Shown one piece after another: positions 1 through 6,994 of a stretch of 47,519 nucleotides of DNA. The first letter of the stretch is position 1, and the number at the start of each line of letters is the position of its first letter. The notes below the pieces were generated by a model. The model did not search any database and was not told the origin of the DNA. It was given only the letters and a program-made list of their open reading frames with translations. The DNA is from JAOTYV01 sp041557595 (GTDB lineage: Bacteria; Pseudomonadota; Alphaproteobacteria; UBA8366), in assembly GCA_041557595.1 (NCBI GenBank), contig JBFFGE010000006.1, positions 1 to 47,519 on the forward strand, in the 5' to 3' direction. Position numbers and translations under genes: made by a program.

Positions 1-652
1 GGCCCATCTGCCAAACCGCGGCTTCGAGCCGCGTCGCCTGCCGGAAGGTTTCGGTCAGCCCGGCCAGACGGCCGTCGCCGCCGCGCCGTGCCATCAAACG
101 GTCCAGCATCCCGATGGCGCCCTGCGCCACCCGCTGGTAGTCCGCGCCCGCATACATGTCGATCCAATCGCCAAACGGGTTGCCGGCGCGTTTGGTCGCG
201 GGATCGTCCGCCAGCCACCGCCCGACTTCCGCATAGCCGACGACGCAGGGCGCGAGCGCGACCTGAAGATCGAGCAGGTCGCCGGCCACGCCGCGATCCA
301 GCACGAAACGGGTATAGGCGACGGTCGGCAGGTCTTCCGGCAGCGCCTCCATGTCCGCTTCGCCCAGCCCCCAGCCCGCGCAATACTGCACATGCAGCGA
401 CATTTCCGTATCGACTAACGCCGAAAAGGTTGCCGCCGCCGCCCGCATGTCCTCCAGCGTGTCGGCCTTGTAGCCCGCCAGGGCGTAAGCGCGGGCGAAA
501 TGGATCAGGAACAGGTAGTCCTGCTGCAGGTAGTGACGAAAGGCGGCCTCGGGCAACGTCCCCGCCCCGAGCCGACGCACGAAATCGTGCCGGATATAGG
601 CCTCCCACTCCGGCGCGCAGGCTTCCTTGAGCCGATCGAACAGACCCGCCAT
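1..652 (-). CDS. tenA: TenA family protein (aminopyrimidine aminohydrolase / thiaminase II), C-terminus cut by window edge
   Basis: TenA enzymes hydrolyse aminopyrimidines to salvage the pyrimidine half of thiamine. The 217 visible residues, read from an ATG at 652, are all-helical in character. They carry the family's active-site positions: Asp45 in QQDYLF (Asp44 of Bacillus subtilis TenA), Cys136 in LAPCVVGY (Cys135) and Glu210 in RLEAAVW (Glu205). The usual length is about 220-230, so only the last residues fall outside the window. The ATG lies 3 bases after the ferredoxin stop, so it is probably the last visible gene of the cysE-isc operon. A TenA in an Fe-S operon may reflect the Fe-S dependence of thiamine synthesis (ThiC), but that link is inference. 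The family is clear; salvage rather than true thiaminase activity is assumed. Confidence 0.9.
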   Translation of the reverse strand, partial: MAGLFDRLKEACAPEWEAYIRHDFVRRLGAGTLPEAAFRHYLQQDYLFLIHFARAYALAGYKADTLEDMRAAAATFSALVDTEMSLHVQYCAGWGLGEADMEALPEDLPTVAYTRFVLDRGVAGDLLDLQVALAPCVVGYAEVGRWLADDPATKRAGNPFGDWIDMYAGADYQRVAQGAIGMLDRLMARRGGDGRLAGLTETFRQATRLEAAVWQMG

Positions 653-655
653 GGC

Positions 656-991
656 CTAGCCTTCCAGCAGGAGGTTGCGCGTCGATTCCGGCAGCCGCAC
701 GGTGAGTCCGTCGAGCGCCTCGGTCATCACCACCTGACAGCCCAGGCGCGACGTGCGGGTCAGGCCGAAGGCGAGGTCGAGCATGTCTTCTTCCTCTTCG
801 CTGGGCGGCTCCAGGCGGGCGAACCATTCGGGCTCGACCACCACGTGACAGGTCGAACACGCCATCTGGCCCTCGCACGCCCCTTCGATATCGATGTCGT
901 TGCGATGGGCAATATCGAGCAGGCTGAATCCAGCCGGCGCGTCCACTTCCTTGCGGTTGCCGTCGGGTCCGATGAAAATCACACTCGGCAT
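656..991 (-). CDS. fdx: 2Fe-2S ferredoxin, ISC/adrenodoxin type
   Basis: This 111-residue electron carrier has four cluster cysteines, Cys39, Cys45, Cys48 and Cys85. They form the C-x5-C-x2-C-x36-C pattern of adrenodoxin/ISC ferredoxins (motif CEGQMACSTC). An acidic stretch near residues 64-70 (SEEEED) resembles the partner-binding helix of the family. The chosen ATG at 991 lies 4 bases after the stop of the cysteine desulfurase; a longer reading to 1159 would only run back into that gene. ISC ferredoxins supply electrons for sulfane reduction during cluster assembly, which fits its place directly after two desulfurases. tenA starts 3 bases downstream. The family call is firm; the ISC role rests on context. 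Confidence 0.93.
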   Translation of the reverse strand: MPSVIFIGPDGNRKEVDAPAGFSLLDIAHRNDIDIEGACEGQMACSTCHVVVEPEWFARLEPPSEEEEDMLDLAFGLTRTSRLGCQVVMTEALDGLTVRLPESTRNLLLEG

Positions 992-995
992 GGGA

Positions 996-2204
996 TCAAG
1001 CGCGCTCGTAGACCTGGGTCGAGGCGCGCAGGCTCCGCACCGCATTGGCCAGCTCGCCGCTGGCGATATCGATTTCCGCCTCGGTGGTGTATCGGCCCAG
1101 CCCGATCCGGATAGAATTGTGCAGCAGGCGGGCGTCGACGCCGAGCGCCTGCAACACATGCGACGGCTCCACCGTCGCCGAGGTGCAGGCCGAACCCGTG
1201 GAGACGGAAATCGAGCCGAGACGCATCATCAGATCCTGGCCGTCCACATCGGGGAAGGACACGTTGAGATTGCCCGCGACCCGGTGCTCCATGCCGCCAT
1301 GCACATGGGTATCGGGCACGGCGTCCATCAACCGGGCGAGGAAAAGGTCCCGCAGCGCGGCCAGGCGCGGCGCCTCCTCCGCCATCGCTTGCTGCGCGAT
1401 CGCACAGGCCTCGCCCAACCCGACCGCCAGCGGCGTCGGGATCGTGCCGACGCGGATGCCCCGCTGCTGCCCGCCGCCGTCCAACAGCGGCTCCAACAGC
1501 ACCCGCGGGCGGCGGCGGATGTACAACGCGCCAATTCCCTTCGGCCCGTAGACCTTGTGCCCGCTGATGCTGAGCAGGTCGATATTCATCGCCTTGACGT
1601 CGAGCGGGATCTTGCCGACCGCCTGGGCCGCGTCGGTGTGCAGCCGGGCTCCCTTCGCGCGGCAAATGCGGCCGATCTTCGCCATCGGATGGATCACGCC
1701 GATCTCGTTATTGACCGCCATGATCGACACCAGCGCGGTCCGCTCCGTCACCGCGTCTTCCAGCGCGGCGAGATCGATCGACCCGTCGCGGCGAACCGGC
1801 AGATAGGTGACCTCGATCCCCTCGCCTTCCAGCCGCCGGCAACTCTCGAGCACGCATTTATGCTCGGTGACGCAGGTGACGATATGCGGCCGCTCCGCCC
1901 GCACCGCGCGCGCACAGCCCTTGATGGCCAGATTATTGGATTCCGTGGCGCCCGAGGTAAAGACGATCTCCCGCGCCTGCGCGCCGATCGCGGCCGCCAC
2001 CTGAGCGCGCGCCGCCTCGACCGCTTCCTCGGCCTCCCAGCCGTGCCGGTGGTCGCGCGAATGCGGATTGCCGAAGCGCTCGCTGAACCACGGCAGCATC
2101 GCCGCCAGGACCCGCTCGTCGACCGGAGTCGTGGCGTGATAATCGAGGTAGATCGGCATTGGTTTCGGCTGCGTCATATCGCTGGGGTCTTTCGTCATCG
2201 TCAT
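996..2204 (-). CDS. cysteine desulfurase, IscS-like (second of two)
   Basis: This PLP enzyme converts cysteine to alanine and passes the sulfur on as a persulfide. The 402 residues contain the PLP-binding lysine K217 in SISGHKVYGPKG and the persulfide cysteine C340 in GSACTSATVEPSH, with an IscS-like long active-site loop. The ATG at 2204 overlaps the stop of the upstream desulfurase gene (ATGA), implying translational coupling. An alternative ATG ten codons in (2177) would remove a weakly conserved leader, and neither start has a clear Shine-Dalgarno sequence. It resembles group I IscS more than its neighbour does. In the usual YHATTP-type N-terminus and PKG-IGALY region I see no missing key residue. 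I give no symbol because which of the two desulfurases is the functional IscS cannot be settled here. Confidence 0.95.
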   Translation of the reverse strand: MTMTKDPSDMTQPKPMPIYLDYHATTPVDERVLAAMLPWFSERFGNPHSRDHRHGWEAEEAVEAARAQVAAAIGAQAREIVFTSGATESNNLAIKGCARAVRAERPHIVTCVTEHKCVLESCRRLEGEGIEVTYLPVRRDGSIDLAALEDAVTERTALVSIMAVNNEIGVIHPMAKIGRICRAKGARLHTDAAQAVGKIPLDVKAMNIDLLSISGHKVYGPKGIGALYIRRRPRVLLEPLLDGGGQQRGIRVGTIPTPLAVGLGEACAIAQQAMAEEAPRLAALRDLFLARLMDAVPDTHVHGGMEHRVAGNLNVSFPDVDGQDLMMRLGSISVSTGSACTSATVEPSHVLQALGVDARLLHNSIRIGLGRYTTEAEIDIASGELANAVRSLRASTQVYERA

Positions 2205-3304
2205 GCCGCGTTACGCCGCGCGCGCTGCGCCAAATCGATCCAGGCGTCGAGGAACCGGTCGATCTCCGCCTCGGTCGTGCTCGGCCCCAGGCTGACCCGG
2301 ATGGCCGAGCCCGCCAAGGACGCATCCGCGCCCATCGATTCCAGCACATGGCTCGGCTTCACCTTCCCGGAGGAACACGCCGAACCGGCGCCGACCGCGA
2401 CGCCCGCCAGATCGAGCGCCATCACCTGGGTCTCGGCCGGCAGGCCCGCCAGCCCGAGACAACTGGTGTTGCCGAGGCGCGGTGCATCGAAGCCGAAAAT
2501 CCGCGCCTCCGGCAGGGCGTCGCGCAAGCGGCGCTCCATCTCGTCCCGCAAGGCCTCCACCGCGCCGGCCCGATCGAGGCTCTCAAGAGCCCAGCGCGCC
2601 GCCGCGCCGAACCCGGCGATGCCCGGCAGGTTTTCTGTGCCGCCGCGCATTCCGCGCTCCTGGCCGCCGCCCCGCTGCACCGCCTGCAGCGGCGGGTCCC
2701 GGCGCGTGATCAACGCACCGACGCCCTTCGGGCCGCCCAGCTTGTGCGCCGACAGGCTCATAAAATCGACATCGAGCGCCGGAAAGTCGACCGGGATGCG
2801 TCCCGGCGACTGAACGGCGTCGCAATGAACCAGCGCGCCCGCCGCACGGGCCAGCGCGGCAACCTCGGCAACCGGCTGAACGACGCCAGTCTCGTTATTG
2901 GCCAGCATCACCGACACAATGGCCGGCGCCGTCTCTTTCGAAAGCAGGCGCTCCAGCGCATCCAGGTCGATCCGCCCGGCAACGTCCACCGGAATGTTCT
3001 CCGGATCGGCGGTCGCCGTGAGAACCGACTCATGCTCGATCGCCGAGACCAGGACCCGCGTGCGGCCGCACCCGCGCAGCGCCAGGATATTCGCTTCCGT
3101 CGCGCCGCTGGTGAAAACCACTTGTTGCGGGGCCACGCCCACCAGACGTGCCACATCGGCCCGCCCGCGCTCGACCAGCGCCCGGGCGCGGCGGCCATAT
3201 TCATGAACCGAGGATGGATTTCCGGTCTGGCGCATCGCCGCCAAGACCGCATCGGAGACGCACTCCGGCATCGGCGCGGTGGCATTGAAATCGAGATAGG
3301 ACAT
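2201..3304 (-). CDS. cysteine desulfurase, NifS/IscS family (first of two)
   Basis: This is a second, diverged class V aminotransferase-fold desulfurase of 367 residues. The PLP lysine is K188 in SLSAHKLGGPKG. The persulfide cysteine is C310 in GSACSSGKVKPSH, so it looks catalytically intact. The ATG at 3304 opens MSYLDFNATAPM, the normal family beginning; reading further upstream runs into the regulator gene. It follows the IscR-like gene by about 30 bases and overlaps the next desulfurase by 4 bases. Many alphaproteobacteria have one desulfurase at this position, after the Rrf2 regulator and before suf genes. Two in tandem suggests duplication and division of labour, for example Fe-S clusters versus tRNA thiolation. 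That split is inference. Confidence 0.95.
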   Translation of the reverse strand: MSYLDFNATAPMPECVSDAVLAAMRQTGNPSSVHEYGRRARALVERGRADVARLVGVAPQQVVFTSGATEANILALRGCGRTRVLVSAIEHESVLTATADPENIPVDVAGRIDLDALERLLSKETAPAIVSVMLANNETGVVQPVAEVAALARAAGALVHCDAVQSPGRIPVDFPALDVDFMSLSAHKLGGPKGVGALITRRDPPLQAVQRGGGQERGMRGGTENLPGIAGFGAAARWALESLDRAGAVEALRDEMERRLRDALPEARIFGFDAPRLGNTSCLGLAGLPAETQVMALDLAGVAVGAGSACSSGKVKPSHVLESMGADASLAGSAIRVSLGPSTTEAEIDRFLDAWIDLAQRARRNAA

Positions 3305-3333
3305 TACAAGGGGACCCGGGCGGCTGCGCGCAG

Positions 3334-3798
3334 CTATTCGGCCACCGCGGCCTCGCGGCCCCGGTACAGGGCGCCGCTCATCCCCAGGACGCGCCGGTCG
3401 ATCACATCGGCGAGCGTAATCGAGCTGAAATAAATATGGATCAGATTGCCGAGTTCTTCCCATAGATCGTGGGTGAGGCAGCGCGCCTTGCTGCCGGTGC
3501 ACCCGACCGCCGAGCCGGGCAGGCAGCGCGTGGCGCGGATCGGTTCGTCGACCGCCAGAATAATATCCGAAATGCGCGTCTCCGCCGCGGCGAGCGCCAG
3601 GCGATAGCCGCCGCCGGGCCCCCGGACGCTTTGGACCAGGGCGGCGCGGCGCAGCTTGCCGAACAACTGTTCGAGATAGGAGAGGGAAATTTCCTGCCGC
3701 TCCGCGATCTCCGACAAGGCCACCGGCATGGTACCGCCATTTTTCGCCAATTCGACCATCGCCATGACTGCGTATCGCCCCTTCGTGCTCAGCCGCAC
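3334..3798 (-). CDS. iscR: Rrf2-family regulator, IscR-like
   Basis: A 154-residue Rrf2 winged-helix regulator. The N-terminal MRLSTKGRYAVMAM is the family signature and a glycine-rich wing (RGPGGGYRLA) follows at about 59-68. Three cysteines, C92, C100 and C107, plus H110 (CLTHDLW) match the [2Fe-2S] ligand set of IscR (C92, C98, C104 and H107 in E. coli), with slightly longer loops. It is therefore expected to sense Fe-S status and control the downstream desulfurase-ferredoxin genes. The start is a GTG at 3798, preceded by GGGAG about 8 bases upstream. It follows cysE by about 60 bases and is probably co-transcribed with it, which would bring cysteine synthesis under the same control. The symbol is used by similarity and context. 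Confidence 0.92.
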   Translation of the reverse strand: MRLSTKGRYAVMAMVELAKNGGTMPVALSEIAERQEISLSYLEQLFGKLRRAALVQSVRGPGGGYRLALAAAETRISDIILAVDEPIRATRCLPGSAVGCTGSKARCLTHDLWEELGNLIHIYFSSITLADVIDRRVLGMSGALYRGREAAVAE

Positions 3799-3859
3799 CG
3801 TAAATCTCCCTCTGTTAACGCCACCCGGCCCCTATCCTGCCGACAATAACGGTTTTCCA

Positions 3860-4618
3860 TCAATTCGATCCGGCCTTCGGCGTAACCGCCGCCGCGTCGT
3901 CCGGCTCGAATTCGCCCGGACGCACTTCCGTCGAGCTGCTTGCCTTTTCGGCTTCCAGCCGGTCTATCCGGGATTGCAAGAGCGTCATTTGTTCCATCAG
4001 CCCGTCCATCGCGCGGGCCACCGGATCCGGCAGATCGCCGAGCGGCGTGCCATAGGGCGAAAACAAATCCCGATCGACCTTCGCACGCGACGCGACGACA
4101 CGGGCGGGAATGCCAACCACCGTCACGCCTTCCGGCACGTCCTTCGTCACCACCGCATTGGCCCCCACCCGCGCGTCGGCGCCGACAGCGATCGGACCCA
4201 GGATCTGCGCACCCGAACCGACGATCACATGGTCGCCCAGGGTCGGGTGGCGCTTCTGTTCGCGCTGACTGTCGGAATCCACCGAGGGCGCGACGTCGCC
4301 CAAGGTAACGCCGTGATATAGCGTTACATCGTCGCCGATCTCGGCGGTTTCGCCGATAACGACACCCATGCCGTGATCGATAAAAAAGCGTTTTCCGATA
4401 CGCGCGCCCGGATGAATTTCTATGCCGGTGAGAAACCGGTTGAATTGCGATATCAGCCGGGCTAACAACCGCCAGCCCGAGGTCCAGGCGCCATGGGCGA
4501 TGCGATGCATGATAATGGCATGGAATCCCGCATAACAGAGCACCACTTCCAGCGGAGACCGCGCCGCGGGGTCGCGACGCATCAACGCATCAATTTCTTC
4601 GCCGACCATCTTGAACAT
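3860..4618 (-). CDS. cysE: serine O-acetyltransferase
   Basis: CysE acetylates L-serine with acetyl-CoA, the committed step of cysteine synthesis. A short helical N-terminal part precedes a left-handed beta-helix of hexapeptide repeats (about residues 70-180). Recognisable family stretches include HRIAHG, TGIEIHPGARIG, HGMGVVIGE and YHGVTLG, which hold the catalytic and substrate-binding histidines. The C-terminal 70 residues are variable and include a probable coiled coil (MDGLMEQMTLLQSRIDRLEA). I chose ATG 4618 over the in-frame GTG at 4630 because AGGTGG lies 8 bases before the ATG while the GTG has no good ribosome site. First gene of the minus-strand operon, it supplies cysteine, the substrate of the two desulfurases downstream. 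A feedback-sensitive C-terminus is usual in the family but cannot be judged here. Confidence 0.94.
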   Translation of the reverse strand: MFKMVGEEIDALMRRDPAARSPLEVVLCYAGFHAIIMHRIAHGAWTSGWRLLARLISQFNRFLTGIEIHPGARIGKRFFIDHGMGVVIGETAEIGDDVTLYHGVTLGDVAPSVDSDSQREQKRHPTLGDHVIVGSGAQILGPIAVGADARVGANAVVTKDVPEGVTVVGIPARVVASRAKVDRDLFSPYGTPLGDLPDPVARAMDGLMEQMTLLQSRIDRLEAEKASSSTEVRPGEFEPDDAAAVTPKAGSN

Positions 4619-4668
4619 CGCAAATGCCACCTAATCTTTATTTTCGAGCCAAATAAGGGTTTAGTAGG

Positions 4669-4680
4669 CCTCCGCGGAGG
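4669..4680. repeat. 12-base perfect palindrome in the cysE leader
   Basis: CCTCCGCGGAGG is fully self-complementary and lies between the candidate promoter and the start of cysE. It could be a regulator site or simply chance in high-GC DNA, although the surrounding stretch is unusually AT-rich for this genome. It does not match the IscR motif I know. Confidence 0.3.
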
Positions 4681-4699
4681 AAACACTCGTCCCGCCGGG

Positions 4700-4726
4700 A
4701 TCATACAGTGGGTGCGACACAGTCAA
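4700..4726 (-). promoter_or_regulatory. possible sigma70-type promoter of the cysE-isc operon
   Basis: On the minus strand TTGACT (4721-4726) and TATGAT (4700-4705) resemble -35 and -10 boxes. Their spacing is only 15 bases, shorter than the ideal 17, so this is a weak call. The predicted transcript would have a leader of about 75 bases before ATG 4618, containing the perfect 12-base palindrome CCTCCGCGGAGG at 4669-4680. Confidence 0.25.
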
Positions 4727-4812
4727 TTTATCTGCAGTGATATAAAATGCCCAAGCAATTTGGTCAAGTATATGGAGAGAAAGATAACCATACTTACAAT
4801 GCTTGGATCATG

Positions 4813-4829
4813 AACACCCATATGGTGTT
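4813..4829. repeat. inverted repeat AACACC-N5-GGTGTT before the alpha/beta hydrolase
   Basis: A perfect 6-base inverted repeat with centre CATAT lies about 60 bases upstream of the hydrolase ATG (4891), inside an AT-rich stretch between two divergent genes. The symmetry suits a dimeric regulator site or a small hairpin in the leader. No regulator can be named. Confidence 0.3.
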
Positions 4830-4890
4830 AGGGGTTTAGGCGCCGTCCGGCGCGCCCCAAAACGACCTGGAAGGAATCGGTAAACCACAC

Positions 4891-5556
4891 ATGCCCGAAG
4901 TTATCATCAACGGCCCGGAAGGCCGCCTCGAAGGCCGCTATCACCATTCGAAGAAACCGAACGCCCCAATTGCGCTTTTTCTTCATCCCCATCCGCAGCA
5001 CGGCGGCACGATGAACAACAAGGTGGTTTACACCCTGTATCAGAACTTCGTGCGGCGGGGGTATTCCTGCCTCCGGTTCAATTTCCGCGGTGTCGGCAAG
5101 TCGCAGGGCGTCTTCGCCCGCGGCGAAGGCGAGCTGTCCGATGCGGCGAGCGCGCTCGACTGGATGCAGAGCTATAACGAGAATGCCGCCGGGTGCTGGA
5201 TTGGCGGCTATTCCTTCGGCGCCTGGATCGGCATGCAATTGCTCATGCGCCGGCCGGAAATCGACGGTTTCATTTCGATCGCACCGCCGGCCAATATGTA
5301 CGATTTCACCTTCCTGGCGCCCTGTCCCGCATCGGGGTTGATGGTCACCGGCTCCGCCGACGATATCGTGCCGCCGGACTCGGTCGCGAAACTGGTCGAG
5401 AAGCTTCGCCAGCAACGGGGCATCGCCATCGATCACGCAACGATACCGGATGCGAACCATTTCTTCGTCGACAAGATGGCGGAGATGGAGGCCGAGGTAA
5501 CCGCCTATCTCGATACGGCACTGGCGCCCAAGAGCGACGCCGCCGCGACGCCGTAA
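4891..5556 (+). CDS. alpha/beta hydrolase of unknown substrate
   Basis: A 221-residue alpha/beta hydrolase of the small dienelactone-hydrolase-like group. The nucleophile elbow is GGYSFG with Ser108. The acid is Asp157 or Asp158 in GSADDIVPP and the base is His190 in DANHFF. The oxyanion region LFLHPHPQHGGTMNN (about 30-43) is typical of a family often found beside cysteine desulfurase or suf genes in alphaproteobacteria. There is no signal peptide or membrane segment, so it is cytoplasmic. Here it is divergent from the cysE-isc operon, across 272 bases. Function is unknown; a role linked to Fe-S or sulfur metabolism is only suggested by neighbourhood. The start ATG is fixed by the conserved N-terminus, but its ribosome site (GGAAGGAA) is rather distant. 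Confidence 0.88.
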   Translation: MPEVIINGPEGRLEGRYHHSKKPNAPIALFLHPHPQHGGTMNNKVVYTLYQNFVRRGYSCLRFNFRGVGKSQGVFARGEGELSDAASALDWMQSYNENAAGCWIGGYSFGAWIGMQLLMRRPEIDGFISIAPPANMYDFTFLAPCPASGLMVTGSADDIVPPDSVAKLVEKLRQQRGIAIDHATIPDANHFFVDKMAEMEAEVTAYLDTALAPKSDAAATP

Positions 5557-5612
5557 GGCCGTAGGCGCCGGCGTGGCGCACCGTCTCACGCCCGACCGGC
5601 CCCGTCGACCGG

Positions 5613-5653
5613 GACACCGTTAGTCCAACCGAAACCCGGGAGGACCCGGTGTC
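5613..5653 (+). promoter_or_regulatory. hairpin in the tyrS leader
   Basis: GACACCG (5613-5619) pairs perfectly with CGGTGTC (5647-5653). Inside it GTCC (5623-5626) pairs with GGAC (5642-5645), giving a two-part stem with a 15-base loop. It ends about 75 bases before the tyrS ATG. No U-run follows, so it is not a plain terminator. It does not have the features of a T-box leader, which is expected in Gram-positive bacteria. It may be a regulatory leader structure or an end structure of the upstream hydrolase transcript. Confidence 0.35.
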
Positions 5654-5728
5654 ATCGGATGTCATTGTTCGGCCGATGCGAGTATGTTAAACGGTCCGCC
5701 CCCGACGCAACCCAGTTAGCCGGTCCCG

Positions 5729-6982
5729 ATGACGACCCATCGTTCAGATTTTATCACGGCCGTCACCGAACGCGGTTTCCTTCATCAATGTACCGATCTG
5801 GAAGCGCTTGACGGTCGCGCCGCGGGCGGGCCGATCAGCGCCTATATCGGCTTCGACGCCACCGCGAATTCGCTGCATGCGGGAAGCCTCGTGCCGATCA
5901 TGCTGCTGCGCCTGCTCCAGCGGACCGGCCATCGTCCGATCGTCTTGATGGGCGGCGGCACCACCAAGGTCGGTGACCCGTCGGGCAAGGACGACCAACG
6001 GCAACTCCTCTCCGACGAAGCGATTCAGGCGAATATCGACGGCATCAAGGGGGTCTTCGAGAAATTCATAACCTTCGGCGACGGTCCGACCGACGCGATC
6101 ATGGTCAACAACGCGGACTGGCTGGACAAGCTTGGATACATCCCGTTCCTGCGTGACTATGGACGGCATTTCTCGGTCAATCGGATGCTCGGTTTCGACT
6201 CCGTCAAGCTGCGTCTCGACCGGCAGCAGCCGTTGAGCTTCCTCGAATTCAACTACATGGTCCTGCAGGCCTATGATTTCGTCGAACTGGGCCGCCGCCA
6301 CGACTGCGTGCTGCAGATGGGCGGCTCGGACCAATGGGGCAACATCATCAACGGCGTGGAATTGGGCCGGCGATCGGCCGACCTCGAGCTCTTCGGTCTC
6401 ACGTCGCCGCTGCTGACCACGGCGAGCGGCGCGAAGATGGGCAAGACGGCGAGCGGCGCGGTGTGGCTCAATGCAGATCTGCTATCCCCCTATGACTACT
6501 GGCAGTATTGGCGCAATACCGAGGATGCCGATGTCGGACGCTTCCTCAGATTGTTCACCGATCTGCCATTGGAGGAAATCACCCGCCACGAAAAGCTCGA
6601 GGGCGCCGAGCTGAATGACGCCAAAATCGTCCTGGCGAATGCCGCGACGACGCTTTGCCACGGTGCGAAAGCCGCCGAGGCGGCCGCCGATACCGCGCGG
6701 AAGACTTTTGTCGACGGGGGCGCCGGCGACGATCTTCCCACGGTCGACGTGACGCGCGGCGAGCTGGAAACCGGCATGGCCGCCTTCGTCTTGATGACGC
6801 GCGCGGGTCTGACCAAGAGCAACGGCGAGGCGCGACGGCTGATCAAGGGCGGCGGCGCGCGCCTCAACGACGAACGGATCGACGACGAAATGGCGGCGAT
6901 TTCACTATCGGACGTAAACGATCAGGGGCTTATCAAGCTATCGGCGGGCCGCAAGCGGCATGCCCTTGTCCGCCCGACCTGA
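5729..6982 (+). CDS. tyrS: tyrosyl-tRNA synthetase
   Basis: TyrRS charges tRNA-Tyr in the cytoplasm. The 417 residues show the class I signature as HAGS (FDATANSLHAGSL, residues 42-54), the GGSDQWGNI tyrosine-site motif and KMGKT in place of KMSKS. A C-terminal S4-type RNA-binding domain follows from about residue 350 (MTRAGLTKSNGEARRLIKGGGARLND). Length and order are normal for bacterial TyrRS. The ATG at 5729 begins the usual N-terminus. It is preceded by 172 bases containing a stem-loop and converges on the large AsmA-like gene, with only 12 bases between the stop codons and no obvious terminator between them. Confidence 0.97.
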   Translation: MTTHRSDFITAVTERGFLHQCTDLEALDGRAAGGPISAYIGFDATANSLHAGSLVPIMLLRLLQRTGHRPIVLMGGGTTKVGDPSGKDDQRQLLSDEAIQANIDGIKGVFEKFITFGDGPTDAIMVNNADWLDKLGYIPFLRDYGRHFSVNRMLGFDSVKLRLDRQQPLSFLEFNYMVLQAYDFVELGRRHDCVLQMGGSDQWGNIINGVELGRRSADLELFGLTSPLLTTASGAKMGKTASGAVWLNADLLSPYDYWQYWRNTEDADVGRFLRLFTDLPLEEITRHEKLEGAELNDAKIVLANAATTLCHGAKAAEAAADTARKTFVDGGAGDDLPTVDVTRGELETGMAAFVLMTRAGLTKSNGEARRLIKGGGARLNDERIDDEMAAISLSDVNDQGLIKLSAGRKRHALVRPT

Positions 6983-6994
6983 TCGAACCGGCAA

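Noticed and set aside
894..2813. 639-residue plus-strand open frame
   Set aside because: It lies antisense to the two desulfurases, is Arg/Ala/His-rich and shows no domain; a GC-driven shadow frame.
4493..4813. 106-residue plus-strand frame overlapping the cysE start
   Set aside because: Mostly antisense to cysE with no ribosome site or recognisable domain.
5557..5728. T-box leader before tyrS
   Set aside because: No T-box consensus, no terminator/antiterminator pair and the wrong bacterial group.
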